From Candidatus Nitrosocosmicus sp. (lineage in GTDB: Archaea; Thermoproteota; Nitrososphaeria; Nitrososphaerales; Nitrososphaeraceae), in contig JAPSGR010000001.1 in assembly GCA_031177355.1 (NCBI GenBank), forward strand, positions 48,620 through 112,619: 64,000 nt of DNA. The letters are read 5' to 3'. The notes beneath the pieces were generated by a model. The model saw only the letters and a program-made list of their open reading frames with translations, was not told the DNA's origin and made no database searches. Below are positions 8,374 to 18,024 of the stretch, piece by piece; position 1 is the first letter of the stretch; each line of letters begins with the position of its first letter. A program made the position numbers and the translations under genes.

Positions 8374-10224
8374 ATGGTGGATTCTTCCTATTTTCTTATG
8401 GTGGCAACATTTATGCCCTTGGTATTATCTCCTGTAGTATATTTTTTAGGTAGACGCAAGGGAATAAACATTACAACGTGGTTGACTTTTGGAATTTTGG
8501 CTATCTCAACAACACTTGTAATTATTCCGTGTATTGACCTGAGTTCTGGGGGTTCTTATCAAGAAATCTTTGATTGGAGTCAATTGGGACATTTCGGGTT
8601 AAAGCTTGATGGACTAAGCATTCCTTTTGCGATTACAATTTACTTGTTATCAACTATCATTGTAATTTATTCAAAGCCCTATATGGTTAGAAAAATACTA
8701 ATACAGTTCGAACAACTCAAGAACTCTAAATTTGTCTATGATTCTCACTACACTGATGTGGAAACTGACCAATACTCTGCAAAAGATGGAAAATCTCTAT
8801 CTGCATTAATACTATCAACAGACCAAAAAGCATACTTAAATGAGCAGTTGGGATTGTATTATTCACTTTATCTTGTCTTTGCCATGGGGATGTTGGGAAC
8901 TGTTTTAGCAACTAATCTGTTTGAATTTTATGTTTTTTTTGAACTTATGCTTGTTCCATCTTTCTTTTTGATTGCCTTTTTTGGATATGGCAATAGAAAA
9001 AGGACATCATTAATGTTTTTTTTCTGGGCACATGTAGGCGCAGTCATCATGCTGCTGGGTTTGATGGCTATGGGATTTTTAGCCGGTGGTTTTGATTATG
9101 ATGTTGTCAAAGCCAACATCTCCCAGATACCATCTGCTTGGATAGTAGTAATTGTTGCTGCATTGATTATAGGATTTGGTGTTAAATTAGGTGCCTTTTT
9201 AGTGCATGTTTGGCTCCCTGATACATATACTGATGCACCCACACCTATCTCAGTATTAATATCCTCAGCCATGACTGGAATAGGTGCATATGGTCTTATC
9301 CGGATTTGGATAGATCTGTTATCTGGCCCTGGAAATTACTCTGATTATGCAGTGTATGTCAGTATTTGGGGCTTAGCAACAATGATTTATGGAGGCGCCA
9401 TGGCTTTGATGCAGAAGGACATCAAGAGAGTCTTGGCATATTCAAGTATAAGCTCTATGGGGTATCTTCTCTTTGGTATAGGGTCCGAAAGTGTTCTTGG
9501 AATAAGCGGGGCTATATTCATGTATGTGACACATGCTCTTGGGAAAGGACTTTTGTTTATGATGGCCGGATCAATAATTTTGCAAACTGGAACACGCAAT
9601 ATGGATAAACTGGGAGGTTTGGGTGGAAAGATGCCCTATACTGCTGTTTTTGCATTAATCGGTGGGCTTACCATAATTGGAGTTCCAATTACAAGTGGAT
9701 TTATGTCAGAATGGGTTTTATTTAATGGAGCACTAGCGAATGCAGTCGTTGACTGGAGTTCTGTGAAGGCCATTTCGTTTGCTTTAGCCATCTCGGCAAC
9801 CATTCTAACATCTGCCTATATCCTGTGGATGTACAAGAGAATTTTTTATGGGGTAGCACCAGAAACATTAAAAAATGTACGCGATTCGAGTAAGTATGTT
9901 TTAATTACAATGGGGATTTTGGCTTCACTTACATTGATTCTTGGTTTATATCCTGATTTATTTTACAAACCTATTATAGGATACGTTGAAAACTTATATG
10001 ATGGCGCTCCGGATGAATTGATACCTGTAAAGATTAAGCCTGTTTCGTCTCAAAATCAAGAACAGCCAGATGGTGCTATCGCTGCTAATGCTGTTGTTGC
10101 AGCGAATGATTTGGGAGAACAGAAATATAAAACAAGTAACGTTACCAATAACGAGGCAATAACGCTGACACAAAAGACACATTTAATTTCGGGTAGCCAA
10201 TTGGTTTCCTTTGTTGCGATATAG
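8374..10224 (+). CDS. nuoM: complex I subunit M, antiporter-like proton pump
   Basis: Large membrane subunit homologous to Mrp-type antiporters, one of three proton channels. Motifs include LFEFYVFFELMLVPSFFLI with the key glutamate, GVKLGAFLVHVWLPDTYTDAP and the KRVLAYSSISSMGY helix. At 616 residues it is about 100 longer than typical. The excess is in two places: a polar insertion of about 55 residues (about 104-158) between the third and fourth hydrophobic helices, and a hydrophilic C-terminal tail of about 55 residues rich in Asn, Gln and Ala. Both lie outside the pump core. It is spaced 10 bases from nuoL. Confidence 0.93.
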   Translation: MVDSSYFLMVATFMPLVLSPVVYFLGRRKGINITTWLTFGILAISTTLVIIPCIDLSSGGSYQEIFDWSQLGHFGLKLDGLSIPFAITIYLLSTIIVIYSKPYMVRKILIQFEQLKNSKFVYDSHYTDVETDQYSAKDGKSLSALILSTDQKAYLNEQLGLYYSLYLVFAMGMLGTVLATNLFEFYVFFELMLVPSFFLIAFFGYGNRKRTSLMFFFWAHVGAVIMLLGLMAMGFLAGGFDYDVVKANISQIPSAWIVVIVAALIIGFGVKLGAFLVHVWLPDTYTDAPTPISVLISSAMTGIGAYGLIRIWIDLLSGPGNYSDYAVYVSIWGLATMIYGGAMALMQKDIKRVLAYSSISSMGYLLFGIGSESVLGISGAIFMYVTHALGKGLLFMMAGSIILQTGTRNMDKLGGLGGKMPYTAVFALIGGLTIIGVPITSGFMSEWVLFNGALANAVVDWSSVKAISFALAISATILTSAYILWMYKRIFYGVAPETLKNVRDSSKYVLITMGILASLTLILGLYPDLFYKPIIGYVENLYDGAPDELIPVKIKPVSSQNQEQPDGAIAANAVVAANDLGEQKYKTSNVTNNEAITLTQKTHLISGSQLVSFVAI

Positions 10225-10234
10225 GTAACTTGAA

Positions 10235-12355
10235 ATGGTAGACGCAATTGGATTCGAAGGCTTGGGGGTAAATGCATGGCTAATTTGGATGACCCCTTTT
10301 ATTGGGGCCGCTTTTATTCCGCTTTTGAGAAAAAAGAGCGAAAAAATCAAGAGTTATGTAGCCGTTGGATTTTCATTATTAAGCGCATTTTTGGCTCTGA
10401 GTATTCTTCCTGTTGGTTTATCCAATGGAGAAATTCATAGTCAAATTCCTTGGTTTTCAGCACTGAACTTAGAAGCTGGTGTATTAGCTGATCCTCTAGC
10501 AATTATTATGAGTAATCTGGTGGCATGGATATCATCTGCAATATTTGTATATTCTATTTCTTATATGCATAAAGAAAAGTCTCTAATTAGATATTGGTTT
10601 TTCATGTTATTCTTTATTGGATCGATGCAACTGATCGTCTTGTCCGATAATCTTTTAATGGTTTTCTTTGGATGGGAAGGCGTAGGTTTAGCTTCTTATG
10701 CTCTAATTGGATTTTGGTATCAGGATAGAAAGAAAGATTATGTTGGTAAAGAGGGGCACACTGTATGGGGTATCCCACAGTGGACGTCTCCAACTCATGC
10801 TGGCATAAAGGCCTTTTTGCTTAACCGCGCTGGTGATGTAATGATGTTATCCGGTATGTTTATGATATTTATGTATGCTGGAACGTTCGGCTTTAGGGAA
10901 CTCCTTTCTGATCAGACTTGGGCCCATGAGATGATGAAGCAGAATCTTTTGGTGCCGGCGGCTGTATTAATTTTCGGTGGAGCAATAGGCAAATCTGCAC
11001 AATTTCCGTTAAATGAATGGTTATTAGAGGCGATGACTGGTCCTACCTCTGTTTCGGCTTTGATTCATGCCGCAACAATGGTAAAGGCTGGTGTCTTTTT
11101 AGTAGCGCGTATTGGACCATTATTCTTTGCCCTTGCTGTATTTAATATGCAACAATTCTTTGAAATTGTTGCATGGGTTGGCGCTATTACAGCTATCTTA
11201 TTGGCAACACAAGCACTCGTCAATCCTGAAATTAAAAAAGTACTTGCATACTCGACTGGATCTCAGATCGGTTACATGATGCTAGCGTTAGGAATAGCTG
11301 GTTTAAGTACTAATTTTGTTGATGGCTATACTGCAGGGTTCTTTCACTTGATTAGTCATGCATTATTCAAAGCCTCTCTTTTCATGGCTGCGGGTGCAAT
11401 TCTACATACTGTTCATTCTAGGTTTATGAATGATATGGGTGGCCTGAGAAAGAATATGAAAAAAACTTATATCTTTATGTTATTGGCGAGTTTATCGTTG
11501 GCTGGCGCACCGCTTATTACCTCTGGATTCTGGAGCAAAGATGCAATATTTGCATCAATAATAGAATCCAACTATGAATACTCATCCTTTTTGTTTTTCA
11601 TAGCTGTTACTGTAGCTGTAATGACTGCTTTCTATACCTTTAGAATGGTTGGGCTAGTATTCTTTGGAAAAGCAAGCCAAAACGTTACAAATATTGAAAA
11701 CAAAGGCCATCATATTCGGGAAGTAAATCAAATTATGTGGTTGCCTTTCGCAGTTTTGGCGGTCGCTTCAATTGCAATAGGAATAGTGGGATTTGCTTTT
11801 GAAGGTCAACTACATCATATCTTTTCTCTATATCTTGCCAGTTCTTTTGGTATAATAGAAGGAGGTGAAATCGAACCCTTTGCAGTAGCCTCTCAAAATG
11901 AAGACGTTGCAACAGCACAACAGCTACAAGCAGAAGGACATGCAGAAGCTCAAGCACAAGGTGCCTTCGAATTAAATCCGATAGCGATACTGGCCTCTGT
12001 CGCTGCTTTTGGAGTGGGTGGATTTCTGGGATACCTCTTTTATATTAGAAGAGCTGCCGATCCGAACAAAATCAGCGAAAATGTTGTATCAAAGGCATTA
12101 TGGAGGTTCCTTTACAATCGATGGTACCTCAACTCGCTTTTGTATTGGTTAGGAGTTGTAATTCCACTCGGATTTTATAGACGAGTTAACAAATACTTTG
12201 AAAATATACTAATGTACGGAATCAACCCATCGGTACAATACTCTATGGTTTTCATGTCTAAAGTGGCCAAGGCCGCACAAACTGGTAACGTACAAACATA
12301 TCTTTATGTTTTCTCTGCGGGCATAATACTAATTACCATGTTATTATTGAGTTAA
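10235..12355 (+). CDS. nuoL: complex I subunit L, antiporter-like proton pump
   Basis: The distal proton-pumping subunit, 706 residues with many hydrophobic helices. Diagnostic motifs are LLMVFFGWEGVGLASYALIGFWY, the KAFLLNRAGDVMML segment, PLNEWLLEAMTGPTSVSALIHAATMVKAGV and KKVLAYSTGSQIGYM. A hydrophilic Gln/Ala/Glu-rich stretch (about residues 546-575) interrupts the C-terminal part, in the place where the long lateral helix and final membrane helix of NuoL lie. Start ATG 10235 follows nuoM by 10 bases and has no rival. Confidence 0.94.
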   Translation: MVDAIGFEGLGVNAWLIWMTPFIGAAFIPLLRKKSEKIKSYVAVGFSLLSAFLALSILPVGLSNGEIHSQIPWFSALNLEAGVLADPLAIIMSNLVAWISSAIFVYSISYMHKEKSLIRYWFFMLFFIGSMQLIVLSDNLLMVFFGWEGVGLASYALIGFWYQDRKKDYVGKEGHTVWGIPQWTSPTHAGIKAFLLNRAGDVMMLSGMFMIFMYAGTFGFRELLSDQTWAHEMMKQNLLVPAAVLIFGGAIGKSAQFPLNEWLLEAMTGPTSVSALIHAATMVKAGVFLVARIGPLFFALAVFNMQQFFEIVAWVGAITAILLATQALVNPEIKKVLAYSTGSQIGYMMLALGIAGLSTNFVDGYTAGFFHLISHALFKASLFMAAGAILHTVHSRFMNDMGGLRKNMKKTYIFMLLASLSLAGAPLITSGFWSKDAIFASIIESNYEYSSFLFFIAVTVAVMTAFYTFRMVGLVFFGKASQNVTNIENKGHHIREVNQIMWLPFAVLAVASIAIGIVGFAFEGQLHHIFSLYLASSFGIIEGGEIEPFAVASQNEDVATAQQLQAEGHAEAQAQGAFELNPIAILASVAAFGVGGFLGYLFYIRRAADPNKISENVVSKALWRFLYNRWYLNSLLYWLGVVIPLGFYRRVNKYFENILMYGINPSVQYSMVFMSKVAKAAQTGNVQTYLYVFSAGIILITMLLLS

Positions 12356-12376
12356 GAGGAGAGTGAATAAGTTACA

Positions 12377-13876
12377 ATGATTGATATCTTTTCAACACCC
12401 TCTTTAGTAACCATAATTTTGGGCACTGTTGCGCTAATAATACCTATCTTAGATGCTCTCAATAAGGAACGAGGTTCTAAAAACAAGGTTTATAGTGCTA
12501 TAGCTTTTGGTGCTCTTGCGCTAGCGTTAGTGGTGGTAATTTTTAGGATCTTTACGGGAGAAAATCTTCCTGCTCTTTCACTTACAAATAGTGGTGTAAT
12601 TGCTGATGATATTTTTGGGGCGTTCTTTTCTATTGCTTTTCTGATAGTTTCCATAATGGTGACTGTTTCCTCATGGAGTTATATGAAGAAAAAAAGCAAT
12701 CATGCTGCATACTATTCGTTAATATTATTGTCTAGTATAGGAATGATCCTTATTGGATATTCAACAGATTTTGTAATGTTGTTGGTTGCCTGGGAGCTCA
12801 TGTCAATACCTACATATGCCCTGGCGGCCTTTAACAAGAGAGACCCTGTATCAAATGAAGCGTCTATCAAATACTTTCTCTTTGGAGCTCTCTCATCTGC
12901 TATTATAATTCTAGCAATGGGTATTGTATATGGAATAACTGGAACTACTAATATCTATGATTCAATTGTGGCTATGACTGACCTAAATCCTCAGTTGATC
13001 CCATTTGCCTTGCTGGCTATTGGTTTGTTTATAGCAGGATTTGGATTTAAGATGGGACTCGTTCCATTTCATATGTGGCTTCCTGATACCTACTCTGGGG
13101 CTCCAACGACTATAGCTACACTACTTGCAGCTGGGACTAAAAAAGCTGGTTTTGCGGCTGCAATCAGGGTAATCGTAATAGGCTTAATAGCCTTAAATGT
13201 ACATTGGACACTTACCCTTGCTGTAATAGCTATATTTACAATGACTCTGGGTAACTTGGGCGCTCTAACACAAAAATCACTTCCGAGAATCTTAGCTTAT
13301 TCTAGTATTGCTCAGGCAGGTTATATTTTGATTGGTTTATCCGTCGCTCCTTATTCTAATTTTGCCTTGGATGCTTCCTTGTTGCAAATCATGAACCATG
13401 CAGTAATGAAGTCTGCAGCCTTCATAGCCGTTGCTGCAGTTATCATTACTTTAGCAGGGTATACATTAGAAAAGTATAAGGGATTAGGGTTTAGAATGCC
13501 CATTACGGCCTTAGTTCTTGCGATCGCTTTGTTGGCTCTCGCAGGTGTACCTCCTTTAAATGGTTTTTGGGGCAAGTATTTGATATTTGGAGCTGCGGTA
13601 GACAGTGGAGAATTAGTCTGGTGGGGACCCTACCTTGCAATAGCAGGTGTTCTTAATAGTGCATTATCCCTTGGATATTATGCATGGATTATAAGAAAAA
13701 TGTATATGGAAGAAGGGGAAAATCGAGTGAGACAAAAAGAACCAAAACCCATGGTGGCGGTCTTGTTATTTGCGTTGGGATTCATGATCATATTTGGAAT
13801 ATGGTATGGTCCATTACTTGACCTGGCGTCCATGGCTGTTCCAAATGACATAGTGAATTTGATTAGCACTAGGTAG
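12377..13876 (+). CDS. nuoN: complex I subunit N, antiporter-like proton pump
   Basis: Third antiporter-like subunit, 499 residues with about 14 hydrophobic helices. Family motifs are LLVAWELMSIPTYALAAF with the conserved glutamate, the SIKYFLFGALSSA helix, GFGFKMGLVPFHMWLPDTY and RILAYSSIAQAGYILIG. It closes the nuo locus in the order M-L-N, 21 bases after nuoL with an AGAGGAGAG ribosome binding site. The ordinary length and lack of insertions contrast with nuoM. A nine-T tract follows 30 bases downstream. Confidence 0.94.
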   Translation: MIDIFSTPSLVTIILGTVALIIPILDALNKERGSKNKVYSAIAFGALALALVVVIFRIFTGENLPALSLTNSGVIADDIFGAFFSIAFLIVSIMVTVSSWSYMKKKSNHAAYYSLILLSSIGMILIGYSTDFVMLLVAWELMSIPTYALAAFNKRDPVSNEASIKYFLFGALSSAIIILAMGIVYGITGTTNIYDSIVAMTDLNPQLIPFALLAIGLFIAGFGFKMGLVPFHMWLPDTYSGAPTTIATLLAAGTKKAGFAAAIRVIVIGLIALNVHWTLTLAVIAIFTMTLGNLGALTQKSLPRILAYSSIAQAGYILIGLSVAPYSNFALDASLLQIMNHAVMKSAAFIAVAAVIITLAGYTLEKYKGLGFRMPITALVLAIALLALAGVPPLNGFWGKYLIFGAAVDSGELVWWGPYLAIAGVLNSALSLGYYAWIIRKMYMEEGENRVRQKEPKPMVAVLLFALGFMIIFGIWYGPLLDLASMAVPNDIVNLISTR

Positions 13877-13905
13877 TCATCAAATAGTTGACACATCATA
13901 CCTAC

Positions 13906-13914
13906 TTTTTTTTT
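13906..13914 (+). terminator. T-tract terminator of the nuo locus
   Basis: Nine consecutive T bases about 30 bases past the nuoN stop, where an archaeal T-tract terminator is expected. The next gene is on the opposite strand. Confidence 0.55.
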
Positions 13915-14510
13915 GAATACTAATGTATCTAATTCTTCTATAGAGGATTAAATGCTCTACCTTTACATTTTAAGGTCTCAAAAATAACTTTGTTATAGAT
14001 TGCATATATTGGAAATTCTTCAGGAATGAGAAGATGCTGGATTTACTTTCAAGGTTTTGAAAAAAAATTATAAGGTAGATAAATATTATAATAGTAGAGC
14101 TTCGAACGGCATTCTGTTATACTATGTTCTTAGAACATTTTTAATATCTATATAAATTTGTTCTTTTTTCGAGGTTATAGATGAAGAAAAACTACATTTT
14201 ATATGATTAAAGTATAATGTTTACTAGCAATCATTATCTTTAGAAACACATTGGGGGGTGAGATTAGATCCCCATGTATAGTATTTGGTTAATGCCTTTT
14301 CACACATAAAATTTCATTTGTTATTATGGTAACTTTTTATTTATAAACAATTTATATTTGAGCATGGAAATCTAGCGTAGGATCAATCAAGATATATCAA
14401 ATTTTAGCAAATTATGTCTAAAATATTCTAAATAGGTAACTCCTGATGATATCCACATTATTTGAACCAAACCATGGTATGCTACCCACAATGGGTTTGA
14501 TAATATTGTT
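13915..14510. other. gene-free stretch after nuo
   Basis: AT-rich with no frame worth calling on either strand. A good TATA-like box (tctatataaatttg, 14147-14160) points to a start near 14178, just before an ATG at 14181, but that frame closes after nine codons, so any transcript would be non-coding or a remnant. A five-base GC stem (TGGGG/CCCCA, near 14252-14275) is too short to call. Confidence 0.4.
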
Positions 14511-15098
14511 TCAAAGATAATCTTTTAAGGTGCTTGTGTCCTCTTTTACAATTTGTGCTAATTTTTGAATATCTTTAAAAAATACCTCTTTTAACTTGAT
14601 GTTGTATATAGTTGCAGCCGGATGATAAGTTACAAAATATTTATTCGATGAAATTTGCAGAACCTTACCTCTATGTTTATTCAAATGTTCTAGGCCAAGT
14701 AGAGATTTTAATGCAGTTGCGCCCATAATACAAATAATTTTTGGAGAAATTAATTTGATCTCATTTTTGAGGTAGGCATTAATGCAAATATCAATCTCTA
14801 CCTCTGTAGGAACTCTGTTATTAGGCGGCCTACACTTTACTATATTGGTAATATAAACATCTTCTCTGTTTAAGCCCGATTCAGTTAATGCCTTATCTAA
14901 GATCTTTCCTGCACTCCCTACAAATGGAACACCTCTCTCGTCCTCGTTTTTCCCTGGAGCTTCTCCTACTAGTATTATCTTATCATGAATATTACCAGTT
15001 CCAGGAACAGCATTTATTCTATTTTTTGACAAATCACATAGTATGCAATTGACGATTTGATTTTTTAGGGAGATAAGTGTTTGGTTTGGATAATTCAA
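14511..15098 (-). CDS. uracil-DNA glycosylase, family 4 (Fe-S type)
   Basis: Removes uracil from DNA arising by cytosine deamination, starting base-excision repair. The 195-residue protein shows the family-4 pattern: GEAPGKNEDERGVPFVGSAG (about residues 45-64) for uracil recognition, and the late HPAA motif. The four cysteines that hold the [4Fe-4S] cluster are present at 18, 21, 89 and 105. Length and motif order are those of archaeal/thermophile UDGa. It stands alone between gene-free stretches. The ATG used gives the expected short N-terminus before the first cysteine pair. Confidence 0.92.
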   Translation of the reverse strand: MNYPNQTLISLKNQIVNCILCDLSKNRINAVPGTGNIHDKIILVGEAPGKNEDERGVPFVGSAGKILDKALTESGLNREDVYITNIVKCRPPNNRVPTEVEIDICINAYLKNEIKLISPKIICIMGATALKSLLGLEHLNKHRGKVLQISSNKYFVTYHPAATIYNIKLKEVFFKDIQKLAQIVKEDTSTLKDYL

Positions 15099-15240
15099 TA
15101 CTGTATCTGTAGTGAGTTAATATGATAAAGTTTTTTAGATATCATTGAAGTCAAATATATCTAGCAATAACGGTAACTTTTTTTAACTGATGAAACTACT
15201 AGCACGCTGGAATAGATTACAAAAGAAATTAAAATAGTTA

Positions 15241-15480
15241 TTACTTTGATTCCATCACTGATCCTGATGATAGACCTCCTGTATCGTTTTGAGAATTAGG
15301 TGAGTTTACTGCTGAGTTAGTGGCATTTGACTCCGCTAGATTTACTGATCCTGATGATAGACCTCCTGTATCATTTGAATTGACCACTGTTGTATTTGTA
15401 GAATTTTGGCTTGACGCTGTGGTGGGGGTTAAAATTAATGAAACTGCAATAGCCAATAATATAGATAATAAACCTTTCAT
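15241..15480 (-). CDS. small secreted repeat protein
   Basis: A 79-residue protein with a signal peptide: a Lys-containing start, hydrophobic core LLSILLAIAVSLILTP and a likely cleavage near TASS. The mature part is Asn/Ser/Thr/Gly-rich and disordered, with two identical copies of DTGGLSSGSV, one central and one at the C-terminus. Many NxT/NxS sequons would allow N-glycosylation at the cell surface. The function is unknown; a cell-envelope peptide is a reasonable guess. The complementary strand is also open here, but the signal peptide makes this strand the likely one. Confidence 0.65.
   Translation of the reverse strand: MKGLLSILLAIAVSLILTPTTASSQNSTNTTVVNSNDTGGLSSGSVNLAESNATNSAVNSPNSQNDTGGLSSGSVMESK
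15257..15372. repeat. 29-bp in-frame direct repeat
   Basis: Two identical 29-base copies lie at 15257-15285 and 15344-15372. They are exactly 87 bases apart, so they stay in frame and encode the repeated DTGGLSSGSV segment of the secreted protein. Exact identity at nucleotide level points to a recent duplication. Confidence 0.9.
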
Positions 15481-16016
15481 AATTTTCTCTCATCTTTATA
15501 GTATAAAATAATTTCGTTAGGTTTGGCTATTTTTGAGACACAGGCAGGTCTTGCTTTCGTTAAATTATTATCTCTAGATAAGAACATAAACGATACATTA
15601 GAATTGTTTACAGTGCATATGAAATTTTTCATTAATTTTTGTTATTCTTCTTAGATGCAGTTTATTTTTCTTTAAATTTTTGGTTTCCGTTTTAAAAGAT
15701 GACGAAGTTTTAAATGAGTCTCATTTACAATTATGACTCGACACCATTCTTTTACCTACTCAATTTGTAACAATGTGATTATAGATTCGATTTTGATTTA
15801 CTATGATAATTATAGTTACTGACCTTGCGATTAAATGTAAAACTAAAAGTGTATTTCCTAGAGATAAATCTGACAATAAAAGATAAAATTCTTAATAAAA
15901 AAAAGGTATATAATTCAAAATTATATATCTAGAAGGATGATAAAGTAAAAAACAACCGTAATAAACTTGTTTTACTAATGATTTTCGTGATAGAAACGAT
16001 AAAATGCTGGTCTCAC
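15481..16016. other. gene-free stretch before TFIIB
   Basis: Very AT-rich and without a convincing frame on either strand. It contains the upstream region of the divergent secreted-peptide gene on one side and AT-rich elements near 15907-15930 on the other. I see no tRNA, repeat or hairpin. Confidence 0.4.
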
Positions 16017-16026
16017 ATTATATAAA
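16017..16026 (+). promoter_or_regulatory. TATA-like promoter of tfb
   Basis: The element attatataaa lies 30-39 bases before ATG 16056. A start near 16047 would exclude the upstream in-frame GTG at 16038 and helps settle the TFIIB start codon. Confidence 0.5.
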
Positions 16027-16055
16027 GGACTCGGAATGTGGAGGAAAATATCAAA

Positions 16056-16991
16056 ATGAGTCAAAAACTAATAAATTCGTATTCATCAGTCTTATGTCCT
16101 TTATGTAATAAACATACTAATATAATTACCGATCAGGAATCTGGCGAATTAATATGTACCGCCTGCGGTAGCGTAATTGTTGATAAGAATCAGTCAGGAA
16201 ACTCTGGATGGATTGGACAAAATACTGAAGAGGTGAGTTATAGATCTAGAACTGGTGCCCCAACTTCGTTAGCAAAATATGATAGGGGCTTATCTACAGT
16301 TATAGGCAGAGTCAATAGAGATGCTTCAGGCCGTCAGATTGACATCTCTATGAGAAGTAGGATTGGACGTTGGAGAACTTGGGATATGCGAACTCAAACA
16401 AACGATTCTTCAAAGAGGAATCTACAAGCTGCATTTGTTCATCTATATACTATGAAAGATGCTTTAGGACTGCCTGAATCAGCAATTGAGAAAGTAGCGT
16501 ACCTGTATCGAAAAATTCAAGAAAGGAAGCTCATAAAAGGAAGAACCATAAAAGGTGCTTTAGCTGTAGCATCCTATATTGCTTGTAGGGAAATGGGAAT
16601 TCCTAGAACGTTAAGGGAAATATCTAAGATTACTAACCTAAAGGAAAAGGAAGTTGCCCGCATCTATCGAAAAGTAATGGTTGAACTTGATCTAAAAATA
16701 CCTCAGGTTGACGCAGTAAAAGAAATAATCAAAATTGGGAACATGTGTTCTGTATCAGAAAGATCTAAAAGATTAGCAATACGAACATTAGTTAGCATTA
16801 TGAAAACGGAGATGGCAGCTGGAAAGAATCCAATGGGACTTGCTGGAGCAGCGCTATATCTTGCATGTAAGGAAAACGATGAGGAGTTAACACAATCCAA
16901 AATTGCAGAAGTTGCCGGGGTAACTGAGGTAACCTTAAGGCATGATCTAGATCTAATATTAGATTTACCTGAGATAAAGGTGAGTATATAA
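16056..16991 (+). CDS. tfb: transcription initiation factor IIB (TFB)
   Basis: Archaeal TFIIB bridges TBP-bound promoter DNA and RNA polymerase. The N-terminal zinc ribbon shows CPLC and CTAC pairs (about residues 13-35), followed by the B-finger/reader segment with RSRTGAPTS. Two cyclin-like repeats follow (about 107-200 and 205-305), with the typical KGRTIKGALAVASYIACRE and GKNPMGLAGAALYLACKE helices. ATG 16056 was chosen over an in-frame GTG at 16038 because GGAGG (16040-16044) and the TATA position both fit it. Thaumarchaea carry several TFB paralogs; which one this is cannot be told here. Confidence 0.93.
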   Translation: MSQKLINSYSSVLCPLCNKHTNIITDQESGELICTACGSVIVDKNQSGNSGWIGQNTEEVSYRSRTGAPTSLAKYDRGLSTVIGRVNRDASGRQIDISMRSRIGRWRTWDMRTQTNDSSKRNLQAAFVHLYTMKDALGLPESAIEKVAYLYRKIQERKLIKGRTIKGALAVASYIACREMGIPRTLREISKITNLKEKEVARIYRKVMVELDLKIPQVDAVKEIIKIGNMCSVSERSKRLAIRTLVSIMKTEMAAGKNPMGLAGAALYLACKENDEELTQSKIAEVAGVTEVTLRHDLDLILDLPEIKVSI

Positions 16992-17340
16992 GAGGATATC
17001 ATAAACTATCTCCCATATTTCAACAAGATGACAAGAAGTACATATAATGAATGATTTGCAATAGTTCACGCATCACTATTTAAAATCTTTATTTATAATT
17101 AACCAAAATCATTAATAAGCAGAAAGTTTGATGAGAATAAGTAAATACTTTATTTTGTTTATGAATGGAAATATCATGGATATTATAATTACCTTGTCCA
17201 AAATACGAATTTTTTAGTAACCATGGTAATGATTATCAAATTAAATTATTATGAATCGGGATAGAACCCAAAATTTGCATCACTTGTCTCCCTTCTGTGG
17301 TTTATTAAAAATGAAATGATAAACGAGGTAAGGTTGAATT
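16992..17340. other. gene-free stretch
   Basis: Intergenic AT-rich sequence between the convergent tfb and the PRC-barrel-like gene. Only frames under 20 codons are present. I see nothing else in it. Confidence 0.4.
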
Positions 17341-18024
17341 CTATCTAGGTACTTTTACCTTGAAGTGGTCCAGTCGTGTACCTATCAAGTTAAGGGTTAC
17401 TTCCTGACCATTGTAAGATTGAATCTCTTTTTTTGGAAAATTATATTCTTCTTTTGCTCCCTCTGACGTCACAATCACTCCATCATCATTTACAGCTGTT
17501 ACTACTCCTACTGAAATTTCATCCTGGGTTTTTACTCCTTTCTTGAGTATTGAGTCCCAATCTTCAATGCCGGCGGTTGTATTAGTATAAGATGCATCAG
17601 TTCCAACTTTATCAATATGCCTTTTCTCGATTAGTGGTAGATAATCCTGTAAACTGCGTGATGAATCTGTCTGATTCTGTGATTGAACATCAGGCTGTTG
17701 TGTTACAGACGCAGATTTGTATCGTGAATATTCGCCCATCTGAGGTGGATTATCTCTCTTGAAATTATCCTCGGCTTCATCTTCAGTTATATTAAACCAT
17801 AATACCTCCCCATCAAATCCTGCTACTAATACCTTGGGAAGATAAAATTTACTTTTGCTAATTCTGCCTTTTTCAGTTACAACAAACTCCTGCCCTATTT
17901 CCTGTACTTCTCCTAAGTCATCGCCTTTATCATATCCTCTAGCTTCTTTCTTTATGATTTCTTCCCATTTTATCTGATTGTCTTTCCAATCAATAGTCTT
18001 TTCTTCTTTAGATTGACTACTCAT
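17341..18024 (-). CDS. hypothetical protein with two PRC-barrel-like repeats
   Basis: A soluble acidic 227-residue protein. It looks like an internal duplication: residues about 18-90 (IKWEEIIKKEARGYDKGDDLGEV, then FVVTEKG and YLPKVLVAGFDGEVLWFNI) and about 152-227 (DWDSILKKGVKTQDEISVGVV, then VIVTSEG and NFPKKEIQSYNGQEVTLNL) share the same order of motifs. Each half resembles a small beta-barrel of the PRC-barrel type found in stress and RNA-processing proteins, but that assignment is inference. A Ser/Gln-rich linker separates them. There is no signal peptide. It sits alone in a gene-poor region. Confidence 0.7.
   Translation of the reverse strand: MSSQSKEEKTIDWKDNQIKWEEIIKKEARGYDKGDDLGEVQEIGQEFVVTEKGRISKSKFYLPKVLVAGFDGEVLWFNITEDEAEDNFKRDNPPQMGEYSRYKSASVTQQPDVQSQNQTDSSRSLQDYLPLIEKRHIDKVGTDASYTNTTAGIEDWDSILKKGVKTQDEISVGVVTAVNDDGVIVTSEGAKEEYNFPKKEIQSYNGQEVTLNLIGTRLDHFKVKVPR

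Noticed and set aside
14250-14280. GC-rich TGGGG/CCCCA inverted repeat near 14252-14275
   Set aside because: Only about five base pairs with a 14-base loop; not enough to call an RNA or operator.
15320-15511. 63-codon plus-strand frame opposite the secreted repeat protein
   Set aside because: It mirrors a gene with a clear signal peptide on the other strand; its own sequence has no recognisable feature.
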